A stretch of DNA of 64,000 bases from Lysobacter arvi. GTDB lineage: Bacteria; Pseudomonadota; Gammaproteobacteria; Xanthomonadales; Xanthomonadaceae. The DNA is taken from NCBI GenBank assembly GCA_031216755.1, contig JARUHG010000001.1:1364001-1428000 (forward strand), written 5' to 3'. Under the pieces are notes generated by a model that saw nothing but the letters and a program-made list of their open reading frames with translations, was not told the origin of the DNA and made no database searches. The translations under genes and the position numbers were made by a program. Of this stretch, positions 38,393 to 50,190 are shown in pieces. Position 1 is the first letter of the stretch, and the number at the start of each line of letters is the position of its first letter.

Positions 38393-39793
38393 TCACGCAC
38401 GCTCGAGCGCATCCGCCAGCCGCTCGACCGCGATCACCTCCATCTCGCCGATGCGCCCGCTGCGGGGCGCATTGGATTTCGGCACGATCGCGCGCTTGAA
38501 GCCGTGCGTCGCCGCTTCCTTCAGGCGTTCCTCGCCGTTCGGCACCGGCCGGATTTCGCCGGACAGGCCGACCTCGCCGAACGCGACGGTCTGCTCCGAC
38601 AACGGCCGATCGCGCAGCGACGAGAGCACGGCCAGCAGCACCGGAAGATCCGCCGCGGTTTCCTGCACGCGGATGCCGCCGACGACGTTGACGAACACGT
38701 CCTGGTCGCCGACGCCGATGCCGCCGTGCCGGTGGAGCACGGCGAGCAGCATCGCCAGGCGATTGCCTTCCATGCCGACGGCGACGCGGCGCGGGTTCGA
38801 CAGCGGCGAGGCATCGACCAGCGCCTGCACTTCGACCAGCAGCGGCCGCGTGCCTTCGCGCGTGACCATCACGCAGCTGCCCGGCTGCGGGCGTTCGCTG
38901 CCGGACAGGAAGATCGCCGACGGGTTCGGCACTTCGCGCAGGCCCTTTTCGCCCATCGCGAACACGCCCAGTTCGTTCACCGCGCCGAAGCGGTTCTTGA
39001 AGGCGCGCAGCACGCGGAAACGGCTGCCGCTCTCGCCTTCGAAATACAGCACGGCGTCGACCATGTGCTCGAGCACGCGCGGGCCCGCGATGCCGCCTTC
39101 CTTCGTCACGTGGCCGACAAGGAAGACCGCCGTTCCGGTTTCCTTGGCGTAGCGCACCAGGCGCGCCGCGCTCTCGCGCACCTGGCTGACCGAACCGGGC
39201 GCCGCGCTGAGTTCTTCGGTCCACAGCGTCTGCACGGAGTCGGCGACGATGAGGCCCGGGCGCATCTTCGATGCGTGTTCGAGCACGCGTTCGACGCCGG
39301 TCTCGGCCAGGGCGTGCACGCCATCGACCGGAACGCCCAGGCGCGCGGCACGGCCGGCGACCTGCGCGAGCGATTCCTCGCCGGTGACGTACAGGCCGGG
39401 CAAGGTGCCGGCCATCTTGCTGATCGCCTGGAGCAGCAGCGTGGACTTGCCGATGCCCGGATCGCCGCCCACCAGCACGACCGAACCGTGCACGAGTCCG
39501 CCGCCGAGGACGCGATCGAATTCGCCGATGCCGGTGCTGACGCGTTCTTCCTCGGTGTGGCGCACGTCGCCCAGCGCGGTGACCGCGGGCGCGTCGGCCT
39601 TGCCCGCCCAGCTGCCGCGACGGCTCGCCGCGACGCTGGCGGCGGCCTTCGCGGCCGGTTCGACGACGAATTCACTCAGGGTGTTCCAGCCGCCGCATTC
39701 GGCGCATTGCCCCTGCCACTTGCTGTGGTCGGCGCCGCATTCGGAACACACGTAAGCGGTACGGGCCTTGGACGATCTGGCGACTTTCGACAT
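38393..39793 (-). CDS. radA: DNA repair protein RadA
   Basis: A 466-residue RecA-like helicase that promotes branch migration. The N-terminal zinc finger is CSECGADHSKWQGQCAECGGW; Walker A is GGDPGIGKSTLL; the RadA motif KNRFG appears in FKNRFGAVNELG; the C-terminal Lon-like domain has GGIRVQETAADLPVLLAVLSS. It is complete, with an ATG at 39793 before MSKVARSSKARTAYVC. The gene stands apart from its neighbours. Confidence 0.98.
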   Translation of the reverse strand: MSKVARSSKARTAYVCSECGADHSKWQGQCAECGGWNTLSEFVVEPAAKAAASVAASRRGSWAGKADAPAVTALGDVRHTEEERVSTGIGEFDRVLGGGLVHGSVVLVGGDPGIGKSTLLLQAISKMAGTLPGLYVTGEESLAQVAGRAARLGVPVDGVHALAETGVERVLEHASKMRPGLIVADSVQTLWTEELSAAPGSVSQVRESAARLVRYAKETGTAVFLVGHVTKEGGIAGPRVLEHMVDAVLYFEGESGSRFRVLRAFKNRFGAVNELGVFAMGEKGLREVPNPSAIFLSGSERPQPGSCVMVTREGTRPLLVEVQALVDASPLSNPRRVAVGMEGNRLAMLLAVLHRHGGIGVGDQDVFVNVVGGIRVQETAADLPVLLAVLSSLRDRPLSEQTVAFGEVGLSGEIRPVPNGEERLKEAATHGFKRAIVPKSNAPRSGRIGEMEVIAVERLADALERA

Positions 39794-39867
39794 GGGAGCG
39801 TGCGGCGACGAGACTGCCCGCACTCTACCCGGCCCGCGTCGCGCAAGGCGAGACGCGGGCGCTGCCG

Positions 39868-40155
39868 CTAGGCGGCGTGCGGCAGATGGCGCTCGGGATA
39901 CACCGCGCCGATGTCGTGCTGCGGCAGGCCGAGCAGCCCGCCCACGTCCCCGTGCGGAACGATGCTGTAACCGCGCGCGTCGATGTCCTTGACGATACCC
40001 GTCCAGTCCAGCCGCGGAACGACGTGGTCGCTGTCCACCGACCACCCGAACCGTACCTCGCCCAGCGCGTCCATCTCGTCGCCGGGAAGCGGCGCGCCGC
40101 ACGGCGCCACCACGAAACCTTCGTTCTGTCCCACCACGAAGACGTTGACCTGCAT
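39868..40155 (-). CDS. Small hypothetical protein
   Basis: A 95-residue protein starting MQVNVFVVGQNEGFVVAPCGAP. The ATG at 40155 has AAAGGTG six bases upstream, which decides it over a GTG three codons earlier. It is acidic, without signal peptide or membrane segment, and with tryptophans in VRFGWSVD and RLDWTG. It looks like a genuine protein by composition, but I recognise no family. radA is downstream on the same strand, 74 bases away. Confidence 0.6.
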   Translation of the reverse strand: MQVNVFVVGQNEGFVVAPCGAPLPGDEMDALGEVRFGWSVDSDHVVPRLDWTGIVKDIDARGYSIVPHGDVGGLLGLPQHDIGAVYPERHLPHAA

Positions 40156-40590
40156 GTTCGACACCTTTCATGCCCCTGTCGAAAAACTGGCGGCATGTTG
40201 GCGATCCGGACGCTAAAGAACGGTGAACATCAGATTGCCGGCAGATGAATCGTTCAGCGGACGCGCGTGACGGGATGTTCATGCGCGTTGTGCATCCGGC
40301 ACTTCGGGCGGGCGCACACGACGTGTCGCCGCCGGTCTTCGTCGTCGCGCCGCGGGCGCGGATGTCTGCGACCTTTTCGCCGCATTCTTCGCCGCCTTCT
40401 CCGCGGCACCGAGATGCAACTTGATCTGGCACTACAGCGCGGGGACTTATGCGACGCAGGCAGCCACTTGCGGACGCGCGTGCCGCTCAGGCGACGGGGC
40501 GGTTCTCGGCGATGCCTCGTCCTTGACGTCGAACGCGGCCGCCATCGGCCCGCTCGGAAGGAAGAGCAGTGCCGACGCGTTTCGCGCGCC
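40156..40590. other. Gene-poor region between small protein gene and tRNA-Thr
   Basis: About 430 bases with no convincing full gene. It includes the promoter side of the small hypothetical protein and, on the minus strand, a short lysine/alanine/arginine-rich open frame listed separately. Confidence 0.5.
40279..40419 (-). pseudogene. Possible remnant of a lysine/alanine-rich (histone-like) gene
   Basis: Forty-six codons from a TTG read GAAEKAAKNAAKRSQTSAPA and then an arginine-rich tail ending RPPEVPDAQRA. The composition resembles the tail of histone-H1-like bacterial proteins. An in-frame stop lies just upstream and no good start or ribosome site exists, so if it ever was a gene it is broken. 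It may equally be chance in GC-rich DNA. Confidence 0.25.
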
Positions 40591-40618
40591 AAAAAAGAAG
40601 CCCCGCCGAAGCGGGGCT
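40591..40618 (-). terminator. Terminator after tRNA-Thr
   Basis: On the minus strand an 8-bp stem AGCCCCGC-TTCG-GCGGGGCT is followed by a T-rich run (TCTTTTTT). The same stem is used after rpmA at 49522. Confidence 0.88.
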
Positions 40619-40630
40619 CAAAAAATAAAC

Positions 40631-40706
40631 TGGTGCCGGAAATAGGAATCGAACCTACGACCTACGCATTACGAATGCGCCGCTCTACCAACTGAGCTAT
40701 TCCGGC
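40631..40706 (-). tRNA. tRNA-Thr (anticodon CGT)
   Basis: A 76-base tRNA on the minus strand: acceptor GCCGGAA/TTCCGGC, discriminator A, encoded CCA, anticodon stem GCGCA/TGCGT and loop TTCGTAA. CGT reads ACG, a frequent threonine codon in GC-rich genomes. Confidence 0.97.
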
Positions 40707-40813
40707 GGATGGTGCTGCGAAGCGCGTGGGCGGGGCCGTCGGGCCGCGCCGCGGAGCGCTCTCCGCGAAGACGGGAATTCTAGGGCTGGGCCGGTTCCGG
40801 GTCAATCCGTCGA

Positions 40814-41764
40814 TCAATCGACCAGCTGCAGGCGCAGCTCCTTGGGCAGGGCGAACACCATGTTCTCCGGCTCGCCCTCCAGGTCGGAGACATGCTCGGC
40901 GCCCAGTTCGCGCAGGCGGTCGATCACGCCGCGCACCAGCACCTCGGGAGCCGACGCCCCGGCGGTGACGCCGACGCGCTGGCGGCCGGCCACCCACCTG
41001 GGGTCGATCTCGACCGCACCGTCGATCAGATAAGCCTCGACGCCTTCGCGCTCGGCCAGTTCGCGCAGTCGATTGGAATTGGAGCTGTTGATCGAGCCCA
41101 CCACGAGCACCAGGTCGCAGCGGGCGGCCAGCTCGCGGACGGCGTCTTGCCGGTTCTGCGTGGCGTAGCAGATGTCGTCGTTCTTGGGCCCCTGGATCGC
41201 CGGGAACTTCGCGCGCAGGGCGTCGATCACGCCGCGCGTGTCGTCCACCGACAGCGTCGTCTGCGTGGTGTAGGCGACGTTCTCGGGCTGGTCGATGTGC
41301 AGCGCGGCGACGTCCTCGCTGTCCTCGACCAGGTAGATGCGCCCGGCGCCCGCCTCGCGGCGCCACTGGCCCATCGTGCCCTCCACTTCCGGATGCCCCT
41401 CGTGGCCGATCAGCACCACGTCGCGGCCGGCGCGGCAATGGCGGGCGACTTCCAGGTGCACCTTGGTCACCAGCGGGCAGGTCGCGTCGAACACCTTCAG
41501 TCCGCGGCGCTCGGCCTCCAGGCGCACCGCGCGGGCGACGCCGTGCGCGCTGAAGATCACCGTCGCGTTGTCGGGCACTTCGTCCAGTTCCTCGACGAAG
41601 ATCGCGCCGCGATGCTTCAGGTCGTCCACCACGAAGCGGTTGTGCACGACCTCGTGGCGCACGTAGATCGGCGCGCCAAGGGTTTCGATGGCGCGTTTGA
41701 CGATCTCGATGGCGCGGTCGACACCGGCACAGAAACCGCGGGGATTGGCGAGCAGGACGTCCAT
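40814..41764 (-). CDS. ispH: 4-hydroxy-3-methylbut-2-enyl diphosphate reductase
   Basis: A 316-residue iron-sulfur enzyme, the last step of the MEP isoprenoid pathway, giving IPP and DMAPP. The three cluster cysteines lie in [21 protein letters not shown] and [11 protein letters not shown]; the catalytic glutamate is in TTLSVDDT neighbourhood, and [10 protein letters not shown] closes the substrate site. It follows lspA by 10 bases, forming the conserved ileS-lspA-ispH run. A small hairpin at 40750-40767 lies beyond the stop. Confidence 0.97.
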   Translation of the reverse strand: MDVLLANPRGFCAGVDRAIEIVKRAIETLGAPIYVRHEVVHNRFVVDDLKHRGAIFVEELDEVPDNATVIFSAHGVARAVRLEAERRGLKVFDATCPLVTKVHLEVARHCRAGRDVVLIGHEGHPEVEGTMGQWRREAGAGRIYLVEDSEDVAALHIDQPENVAYTTQTTLSVDDTRGVIDALRAKFPAIQGPKNDDICYATQNRQDAVRELAARCDLVLVVGSINSSNSNRLRELAEREGVEAYLIDGAVEIDPRWVAGRQRVGVTAGASAPEVLVRGVIDRLRELGAEHVSDLEGEPENMVFALPKELRLQLVD

Positions 41765-41774
41765 GCGGCTTATT

Positions 41775-42281
41775 CTACCGGCGCTGGGCGACGGTCGCGG
41801 CGGGCTTGCTGAACAGCCCGAACAGCGCGATGCCGATCGCGCCGGCGACGATCGCCGAATCGGCGACGTTGAACGCCGGCCAGTAGTGGTCCCGCCAGTG
41901 CCACTGGATGAAGTCGACGACATGGCCGTGCAGCAGGCGGTCGATCACGTTGCCCAACGCGCCGCCGATCACCAGCGCGTACGGGAGCGCGCTCTTCCAG
42001 TCGCTTCGCGGCGTGCGGCTCAGCCACCAGCCCAGCAGGCCGCTGATGGCGACCGCCAGCACGACGAAGAAGTACTTCTGCCAGCCGCCGGCATCGCTGA
42101 GGAAACTGAAGGCCGCACCGGTGTTGTAGGTGCGGTACCAGTTCCAGAAGCCTTCGATGACCGGGATCGCCGTGTACTCCGGCAGCGAACGCAGCACCCA
42201 CAACTTGGTGAGCTGGTCGAGCACGATCACCGCGACGGACAGCAGCAGCCACGGCAGCGCGTTGGGACGGACGGGCGCCAT
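41775..42281 (-). CDS. lspA: Lipoprotein signal peptidase II
   Basis: A 168-residue inner-membrane aspartyl protease that cleaves prolipoproteins. Four hydrophobic segments are visible, with the catalytic aspartates in GNVIDRL and FNVADSAI. Its ATG overlaps the ileS stop by one base (TGATG), so translation is coupled. It would process the lipoproteins in this window such as EmrC and the 53-kb lipoprotein. Confidence 0.98.
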   Translation of the reverse strand: MAPVRPNALPWLLLSVAVIVLDQLTKLWVLRSLPEYTAIPVIEGFWNWYRTYNTGAAFSFLSDAGGWQKYFFVVLAVAISGLLGWWLSRTPRSDWKSALPYALVIGGALGNVIDRLLHGHVVDFIQWHWRDHYWPAFNVADSAIVAGAIGIALFGLFSKPAATVAQRR

Positions 42282-45157
42282 CAGAACCACTCCCGGTGTT
42301 CGCCGTCGCCGGCGAGGTTGGTGATGCAGCGACCGCACAGCTGCGGATGCGCCGCATCGCGGCCGATGTCGTCGCGGTACTGCCAGCAGCGCACGCACTT
42401 GGCCTTGGTCGTCGGCGTGGCGAGCACGGCGATGTCCTGGATGCCGTCATCGGCCACCAGCTCCACGTCGCCGCTGATGAACAGGAACCGCAGCTCGTCG
42501 GCGAACGGCGCCAGCCAGTTCTGGTCGGCGACGCCGGCCTTCAGGCTGATCTCGGCTTCCAGCGCGGCCCCGATCTCGCCCGCGGCGCGCATCGGTTCCA
42601 GCGTCCGGCTGACCTCCTCGCGCAACGCGAGCAGGCGATCGAAATCCTCCGCCGACAGCGGCGCGTTCTCCGGCAGCAGGGCCAGGCCGTCGTACCAGGT
42701 GACGAAGAGGACGTTGTCCTCGCGTGGGCCGTGTTCGGTCACCGCCGGCAGGTGGCGCCACATTTCGTCGGCGGTGAACGCCAGGATCGGCGCGATCCAG
42801 CGCACGAAGGCTTCGGCGATCCGGTACATCGCGCTCTGCGCCGAGCGCCGGCCGCGCGAATCTTCCGGCATCGTGTAGAGGCGGTCCTTGGTCACGTCCA
42901 GGTACAACGAGCCGAGGTCGACCGAGCAGAAGTTCGACAGCGCCTGCACGATCTCGGCGAAGTCGTACCGCTCGTAGGCGCTGGCGATGCGGTCCTGCAG
43001 TTGCGCCGCGCGATGCACGATCCAGCGATCGAGCGCGACCATGTCCTCCAGCGGACGCAGGTGCGTCGCCGGCTCGAAGCCGTTGAGGTTCGCTAGCAGG
43101 AAACGCGCGGTGTTGCGGATGCGGCGATAGACGTCGGAGGTGCGCTTGAGGATGTTGTCCGACACCGACATCTCGTTGCGGTAGTCGGTGGAGGCGATCC
43201 ACAGGCGCAGCACGTCGGCGCCCATCGCGTTGATGACCTTCTGCGGCTCGACCGTGTTGCCGAGCGACTTGGACATCTTCTTGCCCTGCTCGTCCACGGT
43301 GAAACCGTGCGTCAGCACCTGGCGATACGGCGCGACGCCGTCCATCGCCACGCCGGTGAGCAGCGAGGAGTGGAACCAGCCGCGGTGCTGGTCGGAACCT
43401 TCCAGGTACAGGTCGGCCGGCTTGTACAGGCCGTCGTCCGGACGCTGCGCAAGCACGCACTCGTGGCTGACGCCCGAATCGAACCAGACGTCGAGGATGT
43501 CGGTGACTTTCTCGTACTGCGCGGCGTCGTCGCCCAGCAGTTCCTCGGCGGTCATCGCGTACCACGCGTCGGCGCCCGCGGTTTCGACCCTCGCCGCGAC
43601 CTGGCGCATCAGTTCGGGCGAGCGCGGATGGATCTCGCCGGTTTCGCGATGGAAGAACAGCGCGATCGGCACGCCCCAGTAACGCTGGCGCGAGATCGTC
43701 CAGTCCGGGCGTCCTTCGATCATGTTGTAGATGCGCGCCTCGCCCCACTCCGGCACCCACGCGACCTTGCCGATCTCGGTGAGCGCATCGCGGCGCAGGT
43801 TGGCCTGCTCCATCGAGATGAACCACTGCGGCGTGGCGCGGAAGATCACCGGCGTCTTGTGGCGCCAGCAATGCGGATAGCTGTGCGTGAGCTTGTGCGC
43901 GGCCAGCAGGTGGCCGCTGGCGCGCACCACGTCGACCAGCACGTCATTGGCCTTCCACAGGTGCAGGCCGGCGAGCACGACACCGTCGGCCGGCGGCGTG
44001 GTCGGCAGGTAGAGGCCCTTCGCGTCGACCGGGTTGATCTGCGCGGCGGTGTACTTGTCGGTCAGGCCGTACTTCAGGCCGACGGCGTAGTCGTCCGGGC
44101 CGTGGCCCGGCGCGGTGTGGACCATGCCGGTGCCGTCCTCGGCGGACACGTGGTCGCCGACCAGCACCGGGATGTCGCGATCGGCGTAGAACGGATGCTG
44201 CATCACCGCGTTCTCGAGGTCGCGCCCCAGCGCGCGGCCGAGGATCGACACCTCCTCGACGCCGTAACGCGACAGCGCCTTGCCGGCGAGCGCCTCGGCC
44301 AGCACGAGCAGGCGACGGCCGCCGTCGGGCGTACGCGGGCCTTCGACCAGAACGTAGTCGAGTTCCGGCCCGACGCTGATCGCCAAGCTCGCCGGCAGCG
44401 TCCACGGCGTGGTGGTCCAGATCGGCATGGCCACGCGCACGCCGTCATCCACGCTCGCGCCGAACAGACGCGCCAGCGCGTGCGGGTCGCGCGCGTCGTA
44501 GGCGACGTCGATCGCCCACGACTGCTTGTCGGCGTATTCGATTTCCGCCTCGGCCAGGGCCGAGCCGCAATCGAAGCACCAGTGCACCGGCTTCGCGCCG
44601 CGCACCAGATGTCCGCGTTCGACAATCTTCGCCAGCGACCGGATGATGTCGGCCTCGTAGCGGAAATCCATCGTGCGATACGGGTTTTCCCAGTCGCCGA
44701 TCACGCCCAGGCGCTTGAAGTCGCGTCGCTGCAGGTCGATCTGCTCGGCGGCGTACTCGCGGCATTTCTGGCGGAACGCGGCGGCGTCGAGCTTCTCGCC
44801 CACCTTGCCGAACTTCTTCTCGACCTGATGTTCGATCGGCAGGCCGTGGCAGTCCCAGCCCGGCACGTAGGGTGCGTCGTAGCCGGCCATCAGCTTGGAC
44901 TTCACGACCAGGTCCTTGAGGACCTTGTTGACCGCGTGGCCGATATGGATCGCGCCGTTCGCGTACGGCGGGCCGTCGTGCAGCACGAAGCTGCGCTCGC
45001 GCTTGCCGACCTTCTCGCGAATCCGCGCGTACAGGCCCTCGCTCTCCCAGCGCGCGAGCGTCTCGGGTTCGCGCTTGGGCAGGTCGCCGCGCATCGGGAA
45101 GTCCGTCGCGGGCAGGTGCAGGGTGGCTTTGTACTGGTTCGGGTCTTGGGCGGTCAC
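42281..45157 (-). CDS. ileS: Isoleucyl-tRNA synthetase
   Basis: A 958-residue class I synthetase. It has the HIGH motif ([13 protein letters not shown]), an editing domain with [13 protein letters not shown] and [11 protein letters not shown], the KMSKS motif ([11 protein letters not shown]), an anticodon-binding domain, and the C-terminal zinc site CVRCWQY...CGRCITN. The GTG start at 45157 ([10 protein letters not shown]) is close to the ribF stop, 8 bases upstream. The frame is open further upstream through ribF, but that part is shadow. Confidence 0.97.
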   Translation of the reverse strand: MTAQDPNQYKATLHLPATDFPMRGDLPKREPETLARWESEGLYARIREKVGKRERSFVLHDGPPYANGAIHIGHAVNKVLKDLVVKSKLMAGYDAPYVPGWDCHGLPIEHQVEKKFGKVGEKLDAAAFRQKCREYAAEQIDLQRRDFKRLGVIGDWENPYRTMDFRYEADIIRSLAKIVERGHLVRGAKPVHWCFDCGSALAEAEIEYADKQSWAIDVAYDARDPHALARLFGASVDDGVRVAMPIWTTTPWTLPASLAISVGPELDYVLVEGPRTPDGGRRLLVLAEALAGKALSRYGVEEVSILGRALGRDLENAVMQHPFYADRDIPVLVGDHVSAEDGTGMVHTAPGHGPDDYAVGLKYGLTDKYTAAQINPVDAKGLYLPTTPPADGVVLAGLHLWKANDVLVDVVRASGHLLAAHKLTHSYPHCWRHKTPVIFRATPQWFISMEQANLRRDALTEIGKVAWVPEWGEARIYNMIEGRPDWTISRQRYWGVPIALFFHRETGEIHPRSPELMRQVAARVETAGADAWYAMTAEELLGDDAAQYEKVTDILDVWFDSGVSHECVLAQRPDDGLYKPADLYLEGSDQHRGWFHSSLLTGVAMDGVAPYRQVLTHGFTVDEQGKKMSKSLGNTVEPQKVINAMGADVLRLWIASTDYRNEMSVSDNILKRTSDVYRRIRNTARFLLANLNGFEPATHLRPLEDMVALDRWIVHRAAQLQDRIASAYERYDFAEIVQALSNFCSVDLGSLYLDVTKDRLYTMPEDSRGRRSAQSAMYRIAEAFVRWIAPILAFTADEMWRHLPAVTEHGPREDNVLFVTWYDGLALLPENAPLSAEDFDRLLALREEVSRTLEPMRAAGEIGAALEAEISLKAGVADQNWLAPFADELRFLFISGDVELVADDGIQDIAVLATPTTKAKCVRCWQYRDDIGRDAAHPQLCGRCITNLAGDGEHREWF

Positions 45158-45165
45158 AGCGGCGC

Positions 45166-46116
45166 TCAGGCGAAGGCGTGGTGTTGTTCTTTGGACAGGA
45201 TCTCGCGCGCTTGCGCGGCGTCCCGGTGCATCTGCGCGGTCAACGCCGGCAGGTCGGAAAACTTCAGTTCGTCGCGCAGCTTCGCGACGAATTCGACCTC
45301 GATGCGGCGCCCGTACAGGTCGCCGTCGAAATCGAACAGGTGCGCTTCCAGCAGCGGCTCCACGCCGGCCACCGTGGGCCGCGTGCCGAGGCTGGACACC
45401 GATGCGCGCGGCGCATCGCCGACACCGTGCACCCAGGTGGCGTAGATGCCCGACAGGGCCGGCGTGCGGCCACCGAAGCGCAGATTGGCGGTGGGAAAAC
45501 CGAGCGTGCGGCCAAGCTGCTTGCCCGGCACGACGTGGCCGCCGATGGCGTACGGCCGACCGAGGAAGCGTTCGGCCGTCTCGAAATCGCCCGCACGCAG
45601 CGCCTGGCGGATGCGCGTGGCGGAGACGCGCTCCCCGTCGACCTGCACCGGTTCGATCTCGCCGGCGATGAAGCCGTGCGCCCGTCCGACGGACTGCAGC
45701 ACGCCGATGTCGCCACCACGTGCCTTGCCGAAACGGAACTCCGGGCCGACCCAGACTTCGCGCGCGTCCAGGCGGTGCACGAGCACCTGGCGCGCGAACT
45801 CCTCGGCGGCGAGTGAACACAGCCGGCGATCGAATCGCAGCAGCCCGAGCTGATCGACGCCCATCTCGAACAGGCGCGCGGCCTTGGTCCGCGGCAGCAT
45901 CAGGCGCGGCGGCGGGTCGTTCGGCGCGAAGAACTCGCGCGGCAGCGGTTCGAAGCTGAGCACCACGCAGGGGACGTCGAGCACGCGTGCGCGGGCCAGC
46001 GCGTGGCGCACCAGCGCCTGGTGGCCCAGGTGCAGGCCGTCGAATGCGCCGATGCAGACCACACTGCCGTGCGGGCACCGGGGCCCGCCTTCGACGTCAC
46101 GAAACAGCCTGCTCAT
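45166..46116 (-). CDS. ribF: Bifunctional riboflavin kinase/FAD synthetase
   Basis: A 316-residue enzyme making FMN and then FAD. The N-terminal adenylyltransferase domain has [16 protein letters not shown] and [11 protein letters not shown]; the C-terminal kinase domain has [11 protein letters not shown] and GIYATWV. ATG 46116 ([11 protein letters not shown]) is the typical start; the frame remains open upstream to 46248. It precedes ileS in the conserved ribF-ileS-lspA-ispH order. Confidence 0.97.
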   Translation of the reverse strand: MSRLFRDVEGGPRCPHGSVVCIGAFDGLHLGHQALVRHALARARVLDVPCVVLSFEPLPREFFAPNDPPPRLMLPRTKAARLFEMGVDQLGLLRFDRRLCSLAAEEFARQVLVHRLDAREVWVGPEFRFGKARGGDIGVLQSVGRAHGFIAGEIEPVQVDGERVSATRIRQALRAGDFETAERFLGRPYAIGGHVVPGKQLGRTLGFPTANLRFGGRTPALSGIYATWVHGVGDAPRASVSSLGTRPTVAGVEPLLEAHLFDFDGDLYGRRIEVEFVAKLRDELKFSDLPALTAQMHRDAAQAREILSKEQHHAFA

Positions 46117-46177
46117 CGGTCCGAAGTATAGCCGGGCAGGTCGTTCTCCAAGGCGCACCGTACGGTCCATCGCCGGC

Positions 46178-47785
46178 TCAGTGTTCGCGCAGGTCGCGTG
46201 GCCGGAAACCCAGCGCCAGCAGTGCGGCCACGTAAACCACGCCGCCACCGCCGACCAGCACCGCGAGATAGCCCACGCGCGCCAGCTGGCCGACCTGCGT
46301 GAACGCCGGCGCCCACTGCAGCCCCGCCCACAAGGCGGCGGACATCGCGCCGCACGCGACGAGCAGGCGCATGAGGTAACGCAGCCAGCCCGGCTGGCGT
46401 TGGTACACGCCGGCCTTGCGCAGCCAGTGCCACAGCAGCGCGAGGTTGAGATAGCTCGCCGCGGCGCTCGCGAAGCCCAGTGCCAGGTGCAGGCCGGGCG
46501 TCTGTTCCAGCGCGGCGAGCACGCCCTTCGCGCGAACTTCCGGGGTGGTCCACAGCAGGTACAGCACCCACAGGAACACCACGTTGAGCACCATGTTCGC
46601 GATCAGCGAGGCGATGCCCGCCCGCACCGGCGTGCGCGTGTCCTGCCGCGCGTAGAACGCCGGCAGCACGATCTTCACCAGCGCGAAGGCCGGCAGGCCG
46701 AAGCTCAGGCCGAACACCGACATCGCCGCCATCTGCGTGTCGAACGCGGTGAACTTGCCGCGCTGGAACAGCGTCGCCACCAGCGGTTCGGCCAGGAACA
46801 TCAGGCCGAGCATCGCCGGCATGGCGATCAGCAGCGTCGTTCGAAGGCCCCAGTCCAGCGCCTTGGAAAAGCCTTCGGTATCGGTCTTGACGTGATGCCG
46901 CGAGAGCGCCGGCAGGATCACCGTGCCCAGCGCGACGCCGAACACGCCCAGCGGCAGTTCGAGGAAACGGTCCGCCTGCGAGAGCCACGTCTGCGATCCG
47001 ACGAACAGCAGCGACGCGATCACCGTGTCCAGCAGCAGGTTGATCTGCGCGACCGACGAGCCGAACAGCGTGGGCACCATCAGGCGCATCACCTTGCGCA
47101 CGTCCGGATGCGTCCAGCCCCATTTCGGCAGCGTGAGCAGGTCGAGCTTGCGCAGCGCCGGCAACTGGAACACCAACTGCGCGATGCCGCCCGCCAGCAC
47201 GGCCCAGCCCAACGCGAGGATCGGTACTTCCAGGTGCGGCGCGAGCCACAGCGCGCCGGCGATCATGAAAAGGTTGAGGATGACCGGCGTGAACGCCGGC
47301 AGGCCAAAGCGGTGGAAGCTGTTGAGCGCACCGCCCGCCAGCGCGGTGAGCGATACGAACAGGATGAAGGGGAACGTCAGCCGCAACAGGTCGACCGTCA
47401 GGCCGAACTTGGGCGCGTTGTCCAGCGCACCGGGGCTGAAGACCGCGGCGATCTGCGGAGTGAAGATCAGCCCCAACGCGGTCAGCACCATGAGGATGCC
47501 CCCGAGCGTGCCGGACACGCGTGCGACGAGTTCCTTCAGGTCCGCATGCGAACGGGTTTCCTTGATCTCCGTGAAAACAGGAACGAACGCCGTCGAAAAC
47601 GACCCTTCGGCGAACAGGCGGCGCATGAAGTTCGGGATCCGGAACGCCACCCAGAAGGCGTCCGTGCCCGCGTTGGCCCCGAAGGCCTGATTGATGGCGA
47701 TGTCGCGGACCAGTCCCAGCACGCGCGAGACCATGGTCATGCTGCTGAACGACAGCAGCCCTTTCAGCATCTTCGGCGCGCTCAA
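46178..47785 (-). CDS. murJ: Lipid II flippase MurJ
   Basis: A 535-residue inner-membrane protein with about 14 hydrophobic segments, exporting lipid II for peptidoglycan synthesis. It has SMTMVSRVLGLVRDIAINQAFG, AFRIPNFMRRLFAEGSFSTAFVPVF and ALSRHH, with the essential arginines. The TTG at 47785 (MSAPKMLKG) follows GGAGG at 6 bases, so it is preferred over ATG 47770 and over a TTG further upstream. It is divergent from rpsT, as in many relatives, and lies upstream of ribF on the same strand. Confidence 0.95.
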   Translation of the reverse strand: MSAPKMLKGLLSFSSMTMVSRVLGLVRDIAINQAFGANAGTDAFWVAFRIPNFMRRLFAEGSFSTAFVPVFTEIKETRSHADLKELVARVSGTLGGILMVLTALGLIFTPQIAAVFSPGALDNAPKFGLTVDLLRLTFPFILFVSLTALAGGALNSFHRFGLPAFTPVILNLFMIAGALWLAPHLEVPILALGWAVLAGGIAQLVFQLPALRKLDLLTLPKWGWTHPDVRKVMRLMVPTLFGSSVAQINLLLDTVIASLLFVGSQTWLSQADRFLELPLGVFGVALGTVILPALSRHHVKTDTEGFSKALDWGLRTTLLIAMPAMLGLMFLAEPLVATLFQRGKFTAFDTQMAAMSVFGLSFGLPAFALVKIVLPAFYARQDTRTPVRAGIASLIANMVLNVVFLWVLYLLWTTPEVRAKGVLAALEQTPGLHLALGFASAAASYLNLALLWHWLRKAGVYQRQPGWLRYLMRLLVACGAMSAALWAGLQWAPAFTQVGQLARVGYLAVLVGGGGVVYVAALLALGFRPRDLREH

Positions 47786-47824
47786 GCCCGCCCTCCCGAA
47801 GTCCGGTCCGCGCCGGCGTTGTTG

Positions 47825-47853
47825 TTGACGCAACCCACTGAATCCTCCATACT
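47825..47853 (+). promoter_or_regulatory. Candidate sigma-70 promoter of rpsT
   Basis: TTGACG (47825-47830), a 17-base spacer, then CATACT (47848-47853). The rpsT start is 55 bases further. A 6-bp inverted repeat GGTCTG/CAGACC (47858-47877) lies in the presumed leader. Confidence 0.5.
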
Positions 47854-47907
47854 TTCTGGTCTGATTGTCCCCAGACCCCTTTCACTACCAGTTTCCAGGA
47901 ATTCGCC

Positions 47908-48177
47908 GTGGCCAACATCAAGTCCGCCAAGAAGCGCGCCAAGCAGACCGTGGTCCGCAATGCCCGCAACGCCAGCCAGCGTTCGATGCTGCGTACCGCC
48001 GTCAAGAAGGTGCTCAAGGCCCTGGGCGAGAACGACGCCGCCGGCGCCGAATCCGCCTTCGCCATCGCGCAGCCGATCCTCGATCGCTTCAGCTCGCGCG
48101 GCCTGATCCACAAGAACAAGGCTGCCCGCCACAAGGCCCGCCTGAACGCCCGCATCAAGGCGCTCAAGGCCGCCTGA
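47908..48177 (+). CDS. rpsT: 30S ribosomal protein S20
   Basis: An 89-residue, highly basic helical protein. It begins with GTG ([18 protein letters not shown]) behind AGGA and ends [14 protein letters not shown], matching S20 throughout. It is transcribed alone, divergent from murJ, and ends in a strong terminator at 48254. Confidence 0.99.
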   Translation: MANIKSAKKRAKQTVVRNARNASQRSMLRTAVKKVLKALGENDAAGAESAFAIAQPILDRFSSRGLIHKNKAARHKARLNARIKALKAA

Positions 48178-48253
48178 TACGGCGGAATGGGGACGGACGT
48201 CCACGGCACGGCGCCACTCGGCGCCTTCGCCGGAGCGACGCCAGGCAGCAAAC

Positions 48254-48280
48254 AAAAACCCGGCCGATGCCGGGTTTTTT
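48254..48280. terminator. Bidirectional terminator between rpsT and obgE
   Basis: Five A, a 6-bp stem CCCGGC-CGAT-GCCGGG, then six T. It serves rpsT from the left and obgE from the right. Confidence 0.92.
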
Positions 48281-48298
48281 GTTGCCTTGGCGAAGGCC

Positions 48299-49502
<1,204 letters not shown>

Positions 49503-49515
49503 ATGGGACTGCAAA

Positions 49516-49540
49516 CGAAAAGCCCCGCCGAAGCGGGGCC
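49516..49540 (-). terminator. Terminator after rpmA
   Basis: On the minus strand GCCCCGC-TTCG-GCGGGGC is followed by TTTTCGTTT. It separates the rplU-rpmA transcript from obgE. Confidence 0.8.
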
Positions 49541-49610
49541 TTCGCCGTCCTTTGAAAAGCCCGCACCTGGATGGGCGGACTTTTGCGAAGGGACTCGCGT
49601 ATGACGAGGA

Positions 49611-49865
49611 TTACTCGACGACGCTGACGGTGCGACGCTTCTTCGGACCCTTGGTCGAGAACTCGACCTTGCCGTCGACCAGCGCGAACAGCGTGTGGTC
49701 GCGACCCAGGCCGACGCCGGCGCCCGGATGGAACTGGGTGCCGCGCTGGCGAACGATGATGTTGCCGGCCTCGATGGCCTGGCCGCCGTAGATCTTCACG
49801 CCCAGGTACTTCGGGTTGGAGTCGCGGCCGTTACGGGTGGAACCTACGCCCTTTTTGTGTGCCAT
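49611..49865 (-). CDS. rpmA: 50S ribosomal protein L27
   Basis: An 84-residue protein at the peptidyl-transferase centre. It begins [20 protein letters not shown] and contains [21 protein letters not shown], as expected. It follows rplU by 16 bases in the same operon. Confidence 0.99.
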   Translation of the reverse strand: MAHKKGVGSTRNGRDSNPKYLGVKIYGGQAIEAGNIIVRQRGTQFHPGAGVGLGRDHTLFALVDGKVEFSTKGPKKRRTVSVVE

Positions 49866-49881
49866 GGCTGCTTCTCCTCAC

Positions 49882-50190
49882 TTAGCCGGCAATGCCGGTG
49901 ATTTCGATTTCGGTGTAATGCTGACGGTGGCCCATCTGCTTGCGATGGTGCTTGCGGCGACGGAACTTCACGATGCGCACCTTGTCGGCGCGGCCGTGGC
50001 CGACGACCTTGGCGGAGACGGACGCGCCCTTGAGCGCATCGCCAACCTTCACGCCATCGCTGCCGCCCAGCATCAGGACGTTGTCGAGCTTGATCTCGCT
50101 GCCGACTTCGGCATCGAGCAGTTCGACGCGCAGGGTTTCGCCCTGCATCACGCGGTACTGCTTACCGCCCGTGACTACAACTGCGTACAT
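49882..50190 (-). CDS. rplU: 50S ribosomal protein L21
   Basis: A 102-residue protein: [20 protein letters not shown], then [20 protein letters not shown], ending ITGIAG. It is first in rplU-rpmA. The promoter should lie in 50191-50330 on the minus strand. Confidence 0.99.
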   Translation of the reverse strand: MYAVVVTGGKQYRVMQGETLRVELLDAEVGSEIKLDNVLMLGGSDGVKVGDALKGASVSAKVVGHGRADKVRIVKFRRRKHHRKQMGHRQHYTEIEITGIAG

